Origin: UBA12191 sp964422295
Lineage (GTDB): Bacteria > Planctomycetota > UBA8108 > UBA1146
NCBI GenBank assembly: GCA_964422295.1
Contig: CAYRAM010000004.1
Span: 62,001-126,000, forward strand
Direction of reading: 5' to 3'
DNA length: 64,000 nt
This document shows, one piece after another, positions 1 to 9,856 of the stretch; position 1 is the first letter of the stretch; each line of letters starts with the position of its first letter. The notes beneath the pieces are model-generated. The model saw nothing but the letters and a program-made list of their open reading frames with translations, did not search any database and was not told the origin of the DNA. The translations under genes were made by a program, and so were the position numbers.

Positions 1-3000
1 TTCGGATCAAAAGAGATGATTTCGCAGTTGTCGCTGGTACTAGGCTCACTCCACATGACCATTGCGCCACACTGATCAAGATCGTTGAAGACAGTAATGT
101 TTTCAGGAATCCCAGTAATCTCTGGATTTTGATCATCGGTAACTGTAATGGTGAAAGAAGTGACCGCAGTATTGTCGTTATTGTCCGTGACGCTTAGTTC
201 GACAGTTGTCAATCCAACAGGGAACAACTCACCAGATGTATGACTCAAAGTAATTCCACCATGACCACAAGGATCTTCCGCTGCCGGTGCGTCCCACTCT
301 ACAATTGCACCACAAACGTCAAGGTCGGTGTTTGTAGCAACATTCATAGGAACAGAAGTGAATTCAGGCAACTCATTATCAGTGATGGTGATTTGGAATG
401 TTCCCGAGGTGGGGTTTCCGTAGAAATCGACCACGGTGTAAGTCACCACGGTAGTTCCAACAGGGTACTCAGCAAGTGATTGGAAATCTGAGGTAGGAAT
501 CCCTGCTTCACAGTTATCAATGGCTGTCGGTGCAGTCCACTCAACGATTGCACCACAAACACCAGCATCGGTATTCTGCTGTATATCAGTAGGCATAGAA
601 ATGAGTTGTGGAGCTTGAACGTCATTGACTGTCACGGTGAAACTCTGGCTTGAGGAATTGTCATCTGTATCGGTCACAGTGTATGTAACGGTCGTAATGC
701 CTACTGGGAAGAGATCTCCAGGACCATGAGTTGATGTAATCACGGGTGCATTATCGCAATTGTCATTTGCAGTAGGGGCTGTCCAGTTGACATTCGCACC
801 GCAAACATCGAGATCATTTCCAACCGTCAGATTGCCCGGTACTCCGGAAAGTACCGGTGACTCATCGTCCAAAATGGTGACTTCGAAAGACTCCGTGAGT
901 TCATTCGCCGAGTTGTCGATGGCGACAAGCATCACCGTTGTGGTACCAACTGGGAAAGGGTCACCACTGTTGTGAGTACTGGTGAATGCAGTTACTACAC
1001 AGTTATCAGACGCCTCAGGGGCTTCCCATATAACCACTGCCCCGCAATCACCCATATCATTCGATTGGGTGATGTCTGCCGGAACATTGGTAATCTGTGG
1101 AAGTTCCTGATCTTGTACAGTGACAATGAAGCTCTGGGAACTAGAGTTACCATGAATGTCAGTCACTGTGTACGTCACAGGAGTATCACCAATGGGCAGC
1201 ATTGCACCGCTCACCACATCTGCTTCAAGACTTAAGACTGCGCAGTTATCAGAAGTGTTTGGTTCTATCCATGAGGTTGTCCCCAAGCAAATACCGGGCT
1301 CTGTACCAACCGTCACACGAGGCGGAAGATTGGTAATCACGGGAGCTTCCAAATCGGTGACAGTGATATTCATCACTTGCTCAGTGACATTTCCGTTCAC
1401 ATCAGTCAGAGTGAATGTGACCGGTGTCATGCCGACATCAAAGTGCTCACCAGGCTGTCTATTTGTAGTAATTCCTGCGACGCCACAATTGTCAGACCCT
1501 TGTGCGTCTTCCCATTGTGCAACTGCTGAACAGAGTCCAGGCTCCGCAATCAAATCGATGTTAGCTGGGAATGAGGTGAAGACGGGCATTTCTGCATCCG
1601 TCACTACGACGTCAAAGCTTTCAGTGGTCACATTGAAGTGAATGTCCGTCGTGGTGATGGTTACCGTAGTCGATCCAAGATCGAAGATTTCACCAGATTG
1701 GTGTGTGCTCTCGTAACTGAGGATTCCACAGTTGTCTGAAGCACTCGGATCTTCCCAGTGGGCAGCAGCGTTGCACTGACCCGTCTCGGTATTGACTTCA
1801 ACAACTTCTGGAACAGGCTCAATCACCGGCATTTCATCGTCCGCGACGGTGATCACAAAGCTGTGCATCGTCGAGTTTCCATTGATGTCGGTAGCTGTGT
1901 ACGTCACTTCAGTAACGCCCACGCCAAACTCTGTGCCACGAAGATTGCTGGTCGAGAGACTAAAGATCCCACAGTTGTCATCAACTACAGGAACTTCCCA
2001 ATCGACAAACGTAGTACAGGTTCCAGGATCAGTCGTTGCAGTAATGAAATCAGGTGCAGAAACAAATGTCGGCGCCTCATTATCTTCAATGGTCACGAGC
2101 AGCGTATTCTGTGAGGAATTCAAATACTGATCAGTCACCGTGTAGGTCACCAAGGTGTTTCCAACATTAAATGACCAGCCAGGCTCATGGGTGGAGGTAA
2201 TCGTGGTTTCACCACAGTTATCTGTACCACTTGGTGCGTCCCAAGTTGCCAATCCACTGCATAGACCTAATTCATTGCTGAAGGTCACATTCTCAACAAG
2301 TCCAACCAATACCGGTGCTTCGACATCGTTCACTGTTACATTAAACGACTCGCTGTATTGAAGATCAGAACTATCGGTTGCTGTGTAAGTTACTGTAGTG
2401 GTACCCACAGGGAACATTCCACCGTTGAGATGATCTGAGGATAGATCAACTACTTCACAGTTATCCCATGAGCTGGGCTCCGTCCAACTGACGAGAGCCC
2501 CACATGCTCCTTCATCATTATTTACAACGATATCAGCAGGCATATTGTCGATGTCAGGAGAATCCACATCGTGAATCGTCACTAGGAATGAATCCTCAGT
2601 GATGTTCCCACTGTTATCAGTGACTGTGTAAACCACAGATGTCGTACCCACCGGGAATTCTGCTCCTGGCTGATGTGTAGATACGATGCTCGCTACTCCA
2701 CAGTTGTCTGTAGCACTCGGCTGTGGCCAAGCAAGGTTTGCTCCACACAATCCCAAAAGATTGTCTGTAGAAAGGTCGACAGGCAGTCCACTAATCGCCG
2801 GATTTTGGCTATCGCGGACTGTCACTGTGAAGGATTCTATGGTGATGTTTCCGTGGATGTCCTGAGCGGTGTACACCACTTCAGTTTCTCCAACCGAGTA
2901 CGTTCCCGGGACGTGGTTAGCAACCAGTGTCGATACTCCGCAGTTATCTGCAGCCTCAGGCTCTTCCCAAACAACATTGGTTTCGCAACTGTCCAGATCA

Positions 3001-4030
3001 GCGTCAATGATGATGTTTTCCGGCATCCTCGAGATGATGGGCGCCGTATTGTCAATCACTGTTACGGTGAAGCCGGTCTCCACAACGTTTGAGTTGCCGT
3101 CATCGACAGTGAGGCTTACAAATGTCGACCCTACCGGGAAGACGTGTCCAGACTGCAGGCCAGAGGTTAAGGCAGGAGCACCACAGTTGTCGGACAACGC
3201 CGGTGCCTCCCATGAGTATGCTGCTCCGCAGAGTTCTTCGTCATTGTTGAGAGTTACATCCGCAGGAACATTGGTAATCGTCGGCAATTCGTTGTCGATA
3301 ACGGTTAGTTCAAAGGACGCCTCCGCAGTATTTCCGGACGCATCTTCGACAGTGTAAGTCACAAGGGTGACGCCCACTGAGAACGCTGATCCGGAAGCAT
3401 GATTGGCAGTTGCAGTTGCCCCTGCACAATTATCAGAGTACTGGGGTTCAGGCCAGCTGACCTGCGCACTACAACTTCCAGGATTGCTGTTCACAAACAC
3501 CGGACCCGGAAGTCCCTGAATCATTGGAAGGTCCGCATCACTCACAGTCACATTGAATGAATGAGTGGAAACCTTTCCGTTCACATCGATGGCAGTATAT
3601 GTAACGGTAGTCGTACCCACCATGTATGAAGTGTTCGGATCAAAATCACAGGTCAGAGATTCGATGGCGCAATTATCTGATGCGCTCGGCTCATCCCAAG
3701 TGATCATGGCCTGGCATGTCCCGGGCTCATTATCAATTACGATGTTCGCAGGACCATTAAGGATAACCGGCAATTGGTTGTCAGTAATTGTCACGACAAA
3801 CATCTCAGTGTTGACGTTTCCGCTGACATCCGTTGCTGTGTAAGTTACGACCGTATCACCAACAGGGAACGAATCACCTGAAGAATGGCTACTGGATACC
3901 GATTCCACGCCACAGTCGTCGGTTACAGTCGGCTCAACCCAACTGAATGGTGCCTCACAGGCCCCATCCAAAGCTGCGAGTGAAACGTTACCCGTCAATC
4001 CCGTAATCGTCGGAAGTTGAGTATCCACAC
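1..4030 (-). repeat. HYR domain array (16 full units plus a partial one)
   Basis: Tandem coding repeats of about 245 bp inside the giant protein gene. Each unit encodes a D..P.I..xP start, a central C.A.V.W..P...D.C core and a closing strand ending in FTVTV. The units are clearly diverged from one another, so the array is old rather than recently expanded. Confidence 0.85.
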
Positions 4031-6185
4031 CCACTTCACAAACATCGGGAATACTGTTCTCATTGCAGTCGATTGCTCCATTAGCAATATCGCAGCTATC
4101 CGGAATTTCGTTGCCATCACAATCATTCTCAATCATTGCAATGATGTCGCAGGAATCCGGTTGATTATTGCCATTGCAATCCGGCTCACTACCATCCAGC
4201 AACTCACATTCATCCGGAATCAGATCATTATCACAGTCTGGAGAAACTCCGAATGCAACATCGCAGATATCCGGAGTCGCATTGTTGTTACAGTCGAAGG
4301 CAGTACCATTTGCAATCTCGCACGAGTCGAGAATTTGATTCGAATTGCAGTCTTTATTTAAATCTCCGAGGATGTCACAAACATCCAAGGTGCCATTTTC
4401 ATCGCAGTCAGTGGATGTGCCATTATCAAGGTCACAACTGTCAAGGACTGAGTTGTTGTTGCAATCAGTAGCCGTTCCTGCACTCAGATCACACTCATCG
4501 AGAATCCCATTTGCATCGCAATCGCTAGCGGTTCCCGCAGTAATCTCACAACTATCCTCAATGTCATTTTGATTGCAGTCTGATTCGCAATCATCCGGAA
4601 TTTGATTTTGATTGCAGTCTGCAGATGTGCCTGAATCAATGTCACAAGAGTCAATCACACCGTTGAGGTTGCAATCATCTGCCGTGCCATCATCCAATTG
4701 ACAAGAATCCGCAATCCCATCGAGGTTGCAGTCCGTTAACTCACCATCTGCGATTTGACATGAATCGGGTTTGCCGTCCTGGTTACAATCTTGTTCGTTT
4801 GCCAAGAAAATATCACAGGGGTCATCAACTCCATTTGCATTGCAGTCAGGCAGCTCGATGAGCCTTTCTACTGCAACGTAGTCGTCAATGATGCTAGATC
4901 CTGCAACCCATCGTCCTCCTGCGGCGACACTCTCACCAAAGCGATCTCCGCTCAGTGCACCCGTGGGGACATAGTTTGCAATTTGGTATGCGCCGCTCGC
5001 ATTTTTCTGGAAGACCACTACCTGGCCTGTGTCTCCAGAAGCTCTCCAAGCTCCTGCAACAATTCCATCCGAAGCGAGTGCGACATCTTTGCCTAAATTA
5101 TTATTTGCCATTTGGCCAGTTAAAACGCTGGTCATGCTGTACGTGCTGGGCCCACGTGTGAACAGGTGCACCTCTCCCCGGGCACTTGATCCACTGTTCG
5201 GTGCTCCCACCAGCAACTGATCTCCAAGCACATCGATGGAGTGGCCGAACTGGCCTCCCTCGTCTGGAGTGGATGAAGTTATCTTTTGGAGGAAAGCCCA
5301 AAGGGTCGAAGAAAATGCCTTGTAGACATATACTGCACCGGCATCGTCCTCCAGGCCCGCATCTGCGCGAGGATCTGTTACCAACAAAACTTCGCCAGAT
5401 AACTCTATAGAAGCGGCAAAGTGCTTTTCTCCATCGGAATCGGGAGATTCTATCAATTGGTCCAGATTCCAGTTGTTTCCATCGTGACTGTAGAGATAAA
5501 CCGTTCCAGAATCACTGGTAGCCAATGCATACCAGGCTCCGATCGCAACGATGTCACCCTGAGCTGCCACAGAGACACCAAACTCGGCATCATTTTCGTC
5601 ACTGGTTGGCTCAAATTGCTGCTCAAGAATCCAATCGAGACCAGACCTGCGGTAGATGTATGCCGCTCCCTCTCTGCCAATTCCGCTACCTGGTGCACCG
5701 ACAACAAGAATGTCGTCCGTGATAGCCACACTGTGGCCGAACTCCGCAGAATCACTAAGAACCGGAGGGTGAAGGACACCTGCAGAGATCCAACGGCTGC
5801 CAATGTTTCTGTACAGATGTACAGCGCCAGCCGAAATTCCGCCGGAAGAAGCATCTGGTGCACCGATGGCAAGCCAATTGGACGTCATATCCATGCTTGA
5901 ACCGTATGCTGTATCCAGACTGCCAAGAATCTCCTCAAGGTTGCTTTCGCAGCTGTCGAGGATCAAGTCCTGATTGCAATCCAGAGACGGATCGAGGGCC
6001 ATCTGGCATTCGTCGGGAACGCCATCACCGTCGCAATCATCACTGTTGAAATCAGCGATGTCACAACTATCCAGGATTCCATTCTCGTTGCAATCCAATC
6101 CAGGTTCACACTGGGCACCTGCAAATGAGGTGACTGCAACAAGGTGAATCACAAACACCAGGAAGGCGAGGGGAGACGTCTTCAT
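1..6185 (-). CDS. Giant secreted HYR-repeat protein, 3' end beyond the window
   Basis: Open from an ATG at 6185 to the window edge, so at least 2061 residues; the C-terminus is missing. A GGAGG box lies 7 nt before the ATG. Residues 1-24 form a signal peptide. Three acidic DCNxNxxxDSC motifs follow, then about seven FG-GAP-like beta-propeller repeats (residues about 65-440, recurrent GAP and FG.SV motifs). Next come 15 further acidic motifs (about 445-715), then 16 complete HYR domains of about 82 residues and the start of a 17th. Each HYR unit begins with D.E.P.I and ends with a GTT.VTYTATD-type strand. HYR domains are Ig-like folds usually tied to adhesion, so a cell-surface or matrix role is inferred; no catalytic domain is seen. 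The complete gene at 27126-34058 has the same plan. Confidence 0.9.
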   Translation of the reverse strand, partial: MKTSPLAFLVFVIHLVAVTSFAGAQCEPGLDCNENGILDSCDIADFNSDDCDGDGVPDECQMALDPSLDCNQDLILDSCESNLEEILGSLDTAYGSSMDMTSNWLAIGAPDASSGGISAGAVHLYRNIGSRWISAGVLHPPVLSDSAEFGHSVAITDDILVVGAPGSGIGREGAAYIYRRSGLDWILEQQFEPTSDENDAEFGVSVAAQGDIVAIGAWYALATSDSGTVYLYSHDGNNWNLDQLIESPDSDGEKHFAASIELSGEVLLVTDPRADAGLEDDAGAVYVYKAFSSTLWAFLQKITSSTPDEGGQFGHSIDVLGDQLLVGAPNSGSSARGEVHLFTRGPSTYSMTSVLTGQMANNNLGKDVALASDGIVAGAWRASGDTGQVVVFQKNASGAYQIANYVPTGALSGDRFGESVAAGGRWVAGSSIIDDYVAVERLIELPDCNANGVDDPCDIFLANEQDCNQDGKPDSCQIADGELTDCNLDGIADSCQLDDGTADDCNLNGVIDSCDIDSGTSADCNQNQIPDDCESDCNQNDIEDSCEITAGTASDCDANGILDECDLSAGTATDCNNNSVLDSCDLDNGTSTDCDENGTLDVCDILGDLNKDCNSNQILDSCEIANGTAFDCNNNATPDICDVAFGVSPDCDNDLIPDECELLDGSEPDCNGNNQPDSCDIIAMIENDCDGNEIPDSCDIANGAIDCNENSIPDVCEVGVDTQLPTITGLTGNVSLAALDGACEAPFSWVEPTVTDDCGVESVSSSHSSGDSFPVGDTVVTYTATDVSGNVNTEMFVVTITDNQLPVILNGPANIVIDNEPGTCQAMITWDEPSASDNCAIESLTCDFDPNTSYMVGTTTVTYTAIDVNGKVSTHSFNVTVSDADLPMIQGLPGPVFVNSNPGSCSAQVSWPEPQYSDNCAGATATANHASGSAFSVGVTLVTYTVEDASGNTAEASFELTVIDNELPTITNVPADVTLNNDEELCGAAYSWEAPALSDNCGAPALTSGLQSGHVFPVGSTFVSLTVDDGNSNVVETGFTVTVIDNTAPIISRMPENIIIDADLDSCETNVVWEEPEAADNCGVSTLVANHVPGTYSVGETEVVYTAQDIHGNITIESFTVTVRDSQNPAISGLPVDLSTDNLLGLCGANLAWPQPSATDNCGVASIVSTHQPGAEFPVGTTSVVYTVTDNSGNITEDSFLVTIHDVDSPDIDNMPADIVVNNDEGACGALVSWTEPSSWDNCEVVDLSSDHLNGGMFPVGTTTVTYTATDSSDLQYSESFNVTVNDVEAPVLVGLVENVTFSNELGLCSGLATWDAPSGTDNCGETTITSTHEPGWSFNVGNTLVTYTVTDQYLNSSQNTLLVTIEDNEAPTFVSAPDFITATTDPGTCTTFVDWEVPVVDDNCGIFSLSTSNLRGTEFGVGVTEVTYTATDINGNSTMHSFVITVADDEMPVIEPVPEVVEVNTETGQCNAAAHWEDPSASDNCGILSYESTHQSGEIFDLGSTTVTITTTDIHFNVTTESFDVVVTDAEMPVFTSFPANIDLIAEPGLCSAVAQWEDAQGSDNCGVAGITTNRQPGEHFDVGMTPVTFTLTDVNGNVTEQVMNITVTDLEAPVITNLPPRVTVGTEPGICLGTTSWIEPNTSDNCAVLSLEADVVSGAMLPIGDTPVTYTVTDIHGNSSSQSFIVTVQDQELPQITNVPADITQSNDMGDCGAVVIWEAPEASDNCVVTAFTSTHNSGDPFPVGTTTVMLVAIDNSANELTESFEVTILDDESPVLSGVPGNLTVGNDLDVCGANVNWTAPTANDNCDNAPVITSTHGPGDLFPVGITTVTYTVTDTDDNSSSQSFTVTVNDVQAPQLISMPTDIQQNTDAGVCGAIVEWTAPTAIDNCEAGIPTSDFQSLAEYPVGTTVVTYTVVDFYGNPTSGTFQITITDNELPEFTSVPMNVATNTDLDVCGAIVEWDAPAAEDPCGHGGITLSHTSGELFPVGLTTVELSVTDNNDNTAVTSFTITVTDDQNPEITGIPENITVFNDLDQCGAMVMWSEPSTSDNCEIISFDP
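4030..4850 (-). repeat. Array of 15 acidic DCNxNxxxDSC motifs
   Basis: Fifteen coding repeats of about 15-19 residues, each holding DC(N/D)xNxxxDxC(D/E). The Asp/Asn spacing resembles thrombospondin type 3 or EF-hand-like calcium loops, with two cysteines per unit that could pair. The array joins the beta-propeller to the HYR stalk. Calcium binding is inferred from the residue pattern only. Confidence 0.75.
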
Positions 6186-6623
6186 GGGTTTACCTCCAAT
6201 AAACCTGCATACCGCAGGTCGCAATGGGTTTATTCAGGCACGGGCACATCCCGAGCCAAAATTCAAAAGGGTTAACTTGTCTGAGTTAGCCAGGAAGCGA
6301 TGGCAAGATTCGCATTCAGGGTGTGATTAACCACCACGAAAAAGCCTTTCGTGGGAGTTCACAGGGATGGAATACACAACCCTTGCATCGGATTTACCTG
6401 GCAAATTGTCTTTGGAAGAGATGATCTAATTTATCCCTGAGGCGTAATTTGCCTAGGGTTCATATCCTATTAGTTTTGAATAAGGAAATATTTTTAGCAG
6501 ATACGATCCATGAACAAACAAACCGGAAATCGTTTCCGATTTGGACCATCGTTGTTTGGGCTCAACTGTCCTACGAGACATCGCATCGATCTGATCGATT
6601 CCCCTCAAGCTGCACCGTTCGAC
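6186..6623. other. Intergenic region between hemY and the giant HYR gene
   Basis: This 438-bp stretch should hold the minus-strand promoter of the HYR gene and the end of the haem transcript. The clearest structure is an 8-bp inverted repeat at 6334-6354 (CCACGAAA / TTTCGTGG, 5-nt loop). It has no T-run on either strand, so it is a weak terminator candidate or a regulatory hairpin. I see no convincing small gene. Confidence 0.4.
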
Positions 6624-7988
6624 TCATACACACTGCGCGAGGATACGCGCAGCTGCATTCTGTCCAGAAAGTGCGCAATTCTCGAGTGAGATCCCATCGA
6701 CAAATCCTCCTGCCAACTCAAATCCCGGAATTTGGGCACAGATTTGACGTATGGCAGCGACCTTGCGTCGGTGACCTCTCTGGTGCTGGGGAATCGCTGC
6801 TGGCGCCAGTCCCACTTGACACCATTCGGGAGAAAAGCCTGTTCCATGGACACAAACCATGTCTCGAACCGCATGCTCAACGATGGCTTCTTCATTCTGA
6901 ATACAGAGTCTTGGATCACGCACTCCCCCCATGAAGACGGTAGCCAGATCCAGACCTTGGGGCGCTCTCCAAGGGAAGACGCTTGAGGACCAGATCGACC
7001 CGAGGATCCGCAACGATTGCCCCCGGGGTACCAAGAATCCAAAGCCGTCCGGTTGAGACTGGCACTTTGAAGCATCGTATGCGATCTGTACGACGACCAT
7101 TGAAGCGTAAGAAATTGATCCCAATAGCTGCTCCAGGCGTACATTCTGAGCACGTATCAGTTTAGCAGCAGGGCTTGAAGGCAAGGCCAGGATGACGGCG
7201 TCAAATCCAGCCGTATCTCCTGCATACGCTCCCTTGATCTCAAGACACCAAGAACCGTTCCTACGGAACAAATCGATGACGGTATTATTTCCTTGGTAAC
7301 AGTCACCCAATTCTCTGGCGAGGGACTCAGGAAGAGACTGCATCCCTGTCTGAAGAGATCCTGTTCCCCTAAATGGAACGCCTTCATCACGGGGTCTTGA
7401 GATTAATCCCCGTAGTAAACTTCCTTTTTTCCGTTCCATTTCAACAATACCGGGAGCGAAAGACTCCATCTCCAACTCTTCTGGCACCCCTCCACTAATC
7501 CCCGCCACCATGGCATCCGCAAGAATCTCTGAAGCTTCCTTGCCAAGACGTCTATGAAAAAAGCTCTGAACGCTTTCTTCAGAAACTCCACCGACTGAAC
7601 GAAATGGCTCCGTGGCAACCCGAAGCCATCCTGCAGGTGATAGCGCCGAAGAAAACGGAATTCCGAAGGGAGACTGGGGTAACGCCCGCAGCTTGCCCGC
7701 CCTGAAGATGTACCTACGACGAGCCTTTCGATCTGCACTCGTCCAGTCATCCGTGAGACCGGCATCATTCGCCAGCTGAATCAAGACCGGACTACCCGGC
7801 AATACGGAATGGGGACCCCATTCGAGAATAAACCCATCTCTCCGTGTGGTATGAATCCAGCCTCCCGGTCTTGGCGCAGATTCAAAAAGAACGACTTCGA
7901 CTCCCGCTTGTTTCAGACGCCACGCAGCAGACAGGCCTGTAATGCCCCCACCGATGACGGCCACCCGACGAGAAGTATCATTCCCCAC
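6624..7988 (-). CDS. hemY: Protoporphyrinogen oxidase, FAD-dependent (HemY/HemG type)
   Basis: Oxidises protoporphyrinogen IX (or coproporphyrinogen III in some lineages) late in haem synthesis. The N-terminus has the FAD dinucleotide motif GGGITGLSAAW followed by an acidic FES segment and PRPGGWIHT, typical of the flavin amine-oxidase fold. The C-terminus has the usual GFVDGISLENCALSG-like flavin-contact segment. I chose the GTG at 7988, 6 nt after a GGGAG box; it gives 454 residues, normal for the family, and overlaps the end of hemE by 11 nt. An ATG at 8015 in the same frame is the alternative. It is the last gene of the minus-strand haem operon. Confidence 0.9.
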   Translation of the reverse strand: MGNDTSRRVAVIGGGITGLSAAWRLKQAGVEVVLFESAPRPGGWIHTTRRDGFILEWGPHSVLPGSPVLIQLANDAGLTDDWTSADRKARRRYIFRAGKLRALPQSPFGIPFSSALSPAGWLRVATEPFRSVGGVSEESVQSFFHRRLGKEASEILADAMVAGISGGVPEELEMESFAPGIVEMERKKGSLLRGLISRPRDEGVPFRGTGSLQTGMQSLPESLARELGDCYQGNNTVIDLFRRNGSWCLEIKGAYAGDTAGFDAVILALPSSPAAKLIRAQNVRLEQLLGSISYASMVVVQIAYDASKCQSQPDGFGFLVPRGQSLRILGSIWSSSVFPWRAPQGLDLATVFMGGVRDPRLCIQNEEAIVEHAVRDMVCVHGTGFSPEWCQVGLAPAAIPQHQRGHRRKVAAIRQICAQIPGFELAGGFVDGISLENCALSGQNAAARILAQCV

Positions 7989-9015
7989 GTATCTCCCGAA
8001 CAACTGCCTGAACATTTGGTACTGGTGTCGGCGGCAGGATTCCATGCCCCAGGTTGAATACGTGACCGGGGTGATCCTTGAAGGCAGCCTGGAGATCCCG
8101 AACTCGCTGAAGCAAATCCTCCTGAGGTGCAAAAAGCGCCTGCGGTGGAAGATTGCCTTGGAGGGCACACCTGTCCCCGAATACCCGAATCGCCTGTTCT
8201 GGCGGGATCATTTCATCCAGTCCTACCGCTTCGACGCCAACCTCGTCGACCAAACGGGCGATCTTGTCAAGATGGCTACCGGCACCGCGGATAAACAGAA
8301 TTCTGGGAACCCCACAACCATCAAGCCCTTCGAGAATTCGACGACAATAGTGCAAAGAAAACTCTTCGAAAGCCTGATGGGACAGCATTCCCCCCCAAGA
8401 ATCGAAGAGTTGTACCGCATTTGCACCTGCGGCGATTTGAGCCTTGAGATACCTGGTTACCGTATCTGCGATTTTTTCCATCAATACATGAACATCCGCT
8501 GGCGATTCATAAAGCATCCTTTGGGCTGCAGCAAACGTCCTGCTGGGAGACCCTTCCAGTGCATAGCAAGTCAATGTCCACGGTGCACCCGCAAATCCGA
8601 GAACTGGGACCCTTCCATCGACATGCCGATGAACTGTACGGATCACGTCCATGACAAAACCTGTCTCTTCGACAGGATCGGGGACGCGAAGGGCATCGAT
8701 ATCAGACCGACTTTTAAGCGGGTCGGACATGCAGGGACCTCTGTCTCCGAATTCAACTCCGAGCCCCATCGCCTCCAGCGGAACGAGGATGTCGCTGAAT
8801 ATGATCACTGCGTCGACATTGAGAACTTCCAGTGGTTCCACAGTTACTTCAGCAGCCAAGTCAGGATCTTTGCACAAATCAAGGAAGTTCATCCCCTTGC
8901 GTATTCTTTGGTAGCCGGGCAAATATCTTCCCGCTTGCCTCATAAACCATACCGGAGTTCTCTCAGTGGGCTGACGTCTCAATTTTCTAATTAGAAGTGA
9001 ATTCTCGAAGTCCAC
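7978..9015 (-). CDS. hemE: Uroporphyrinogen decarboxylase
   Basis: Removes four acetate carboxyls from uroporphyrinogen III to give coproporphyrinogen III. The 345-residue length is normal. The N-terminal signature PVWFMRQAGRYLPGY is nearly canonical, the second signature GFAGAPWTLTCYALEG is present, and the FSDILVPLEAMG segment holds the catalytic Asp region. It lies 49 nt after hemD and overlaps hemY, so the two are probably translationally coupled. The neighbouring haem genes leave little doubt about the function. Confidence 0.97.
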   Translation of the reverse strand: MDFENSLLIRKLRRQPTERTPVWFMRQAGRYLPGYQRIRKGMNFLDLCKDPDLAAEVTVEPLEVLNVDAVIIFSDILVPLEAMGLGVEFGDRGPCMSDPLKSRSDIDALRVPDPVEETGFVMDVIRTVHRHVDGRVPVLGFAGAPWTLTCYALEGSPSRTFAAAQRMLYESPADVHVLMEKIADTVTRYLKAQIAAGANAVQLFDSWGGMLSHQAFEEFSLHYCRRILEGLDGCGVPRILFIRGAGSHLDKIARLVDEVGVEAVGLDEMIPPEQAIRVFGDRCALQGNLPPQALFAPQEDLLQRVRDLQAAFKDHPGHVFNLGHGILPPTPVPNVQAVVREIRGE

Positions 9016-9064
9016 AATCTTATCCCTTTCCCAAGAGGCTATTCCTGAATTGGAAACAACCCAC

Positions 9065-9856
9065 TCAACTATTCAAGTCCTGATTCATCTTAACAGTTGA
9101 AATCACCGAAGCGCAGGCCCCTAACAGCCCTTTCTCATCGGCGGAAGCAGCGACAACACAGTGCTGTATCCCCGCCTCACGAATAATGCTGCCGGTTCTC
9201 TCTCCGACCGCCACCCCCGGGATGGTGCGAACCCAATCGCCAAGGTCTCCTGCCTGGTCGAGGACACCTCGGACCGTCGCGGGGCTACTGTAGACAATGC
9301 CAGTCCAGTCAGATCGTACCTCTCTCCAGCGAGAAACATCCAATCCCGGAACCAATGAAGATTGACTGACTTCCAATCTTTGGCAGGAAATTCCTGAAGT
9401 GCCAAGCCCATCCACTATCACGGGAAGTCCGGCATCGCTGGTCACATGAACTGCGGAGCCTCCTGAAAACTTGGATACGATCAACTTCACAAGATCTTCA
9501 GCACCCGTTCCCGGTCCTTCGATCTCAACGGGGAGTCCATGATCCCTGAGAGCATCTGCAGTCGCCTTGCCAACTGCGGCAACTCTGGGCAATTGCCCCT
9601 CGCCCATGAAATTCTGCAACGGAACGGAAAGCAGGGAAAAGAAATGCTTTACCGTCGTTGCGCTGGAAAAAACCAGTAAATCCGCAACTCTTATCATTCC
9701 AAAGTCAACGGGAGTCGGAATCGGCTGCAGTTTTAAGACAGGATCATTGAATACAAATGCACCATGCCGCTCCAGCACATGAGTCCATGAAGCAGATCGA
9801 TCATGGGGTCGTGTCAGAATCCAGGAAGACCCTTGCAGATTCACTGAATTCATCAT
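9065..9856 (-). CDS. hemD: Uroporphyrinogen-III synthase
   Basis: Cyclises hydroxymethylbilane to uroporphyrinogen III with inversion of ring D. This family is poorly conserved; the call rests on length (263 residues), the two-lobed HemD-like pattern (an early WxxxLxxHGA segment, a middle AVGKATADALRDHG segment, a later IVYSSPATVRGVLD segment and AVGERTGSIIREAG), and its place between hemC and hemE. The ATG overlaps the hemC stop by 4 nt, indicating coupled translation. Confidence 0.9.
   Translation of the reverse strand: MMNSVNLQGSSWILTRPHDRSASWTHVLERHGAFVFNDPVLKLQPIPTPVDFGMIRVADLLVFSSATTVKHFFSLLSVPLQNFMGEGQLPRVAAVGKATADALRDHGLPVEIEGPGTGAEDLVKLIVSKFSGGSAVHVTSDAGLPVIVDGLGTSGISCQRLEVSQSSLVPGLDVSRWREVRSDWTGIVYSSPATVRGVLDQAGDLGDWVRTIPGVAVGERTGSIIREAGIQHCVVAASADEKGLLGACASVISTVKMNQDLNS

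Noticed and set aside
4030..4850. Regularly spaced repeats resembling a CRISPR array
   Set aside because: The repeats are coding, diverged, in frame with the giant gene, and encode the acidic cysteine motifs; no spacers or cas genes.
7942..8994. Plus-strand frame of 350 codons opposite hemE
   Set aside because: Antisense to hemE with no similarity to any family known to me.
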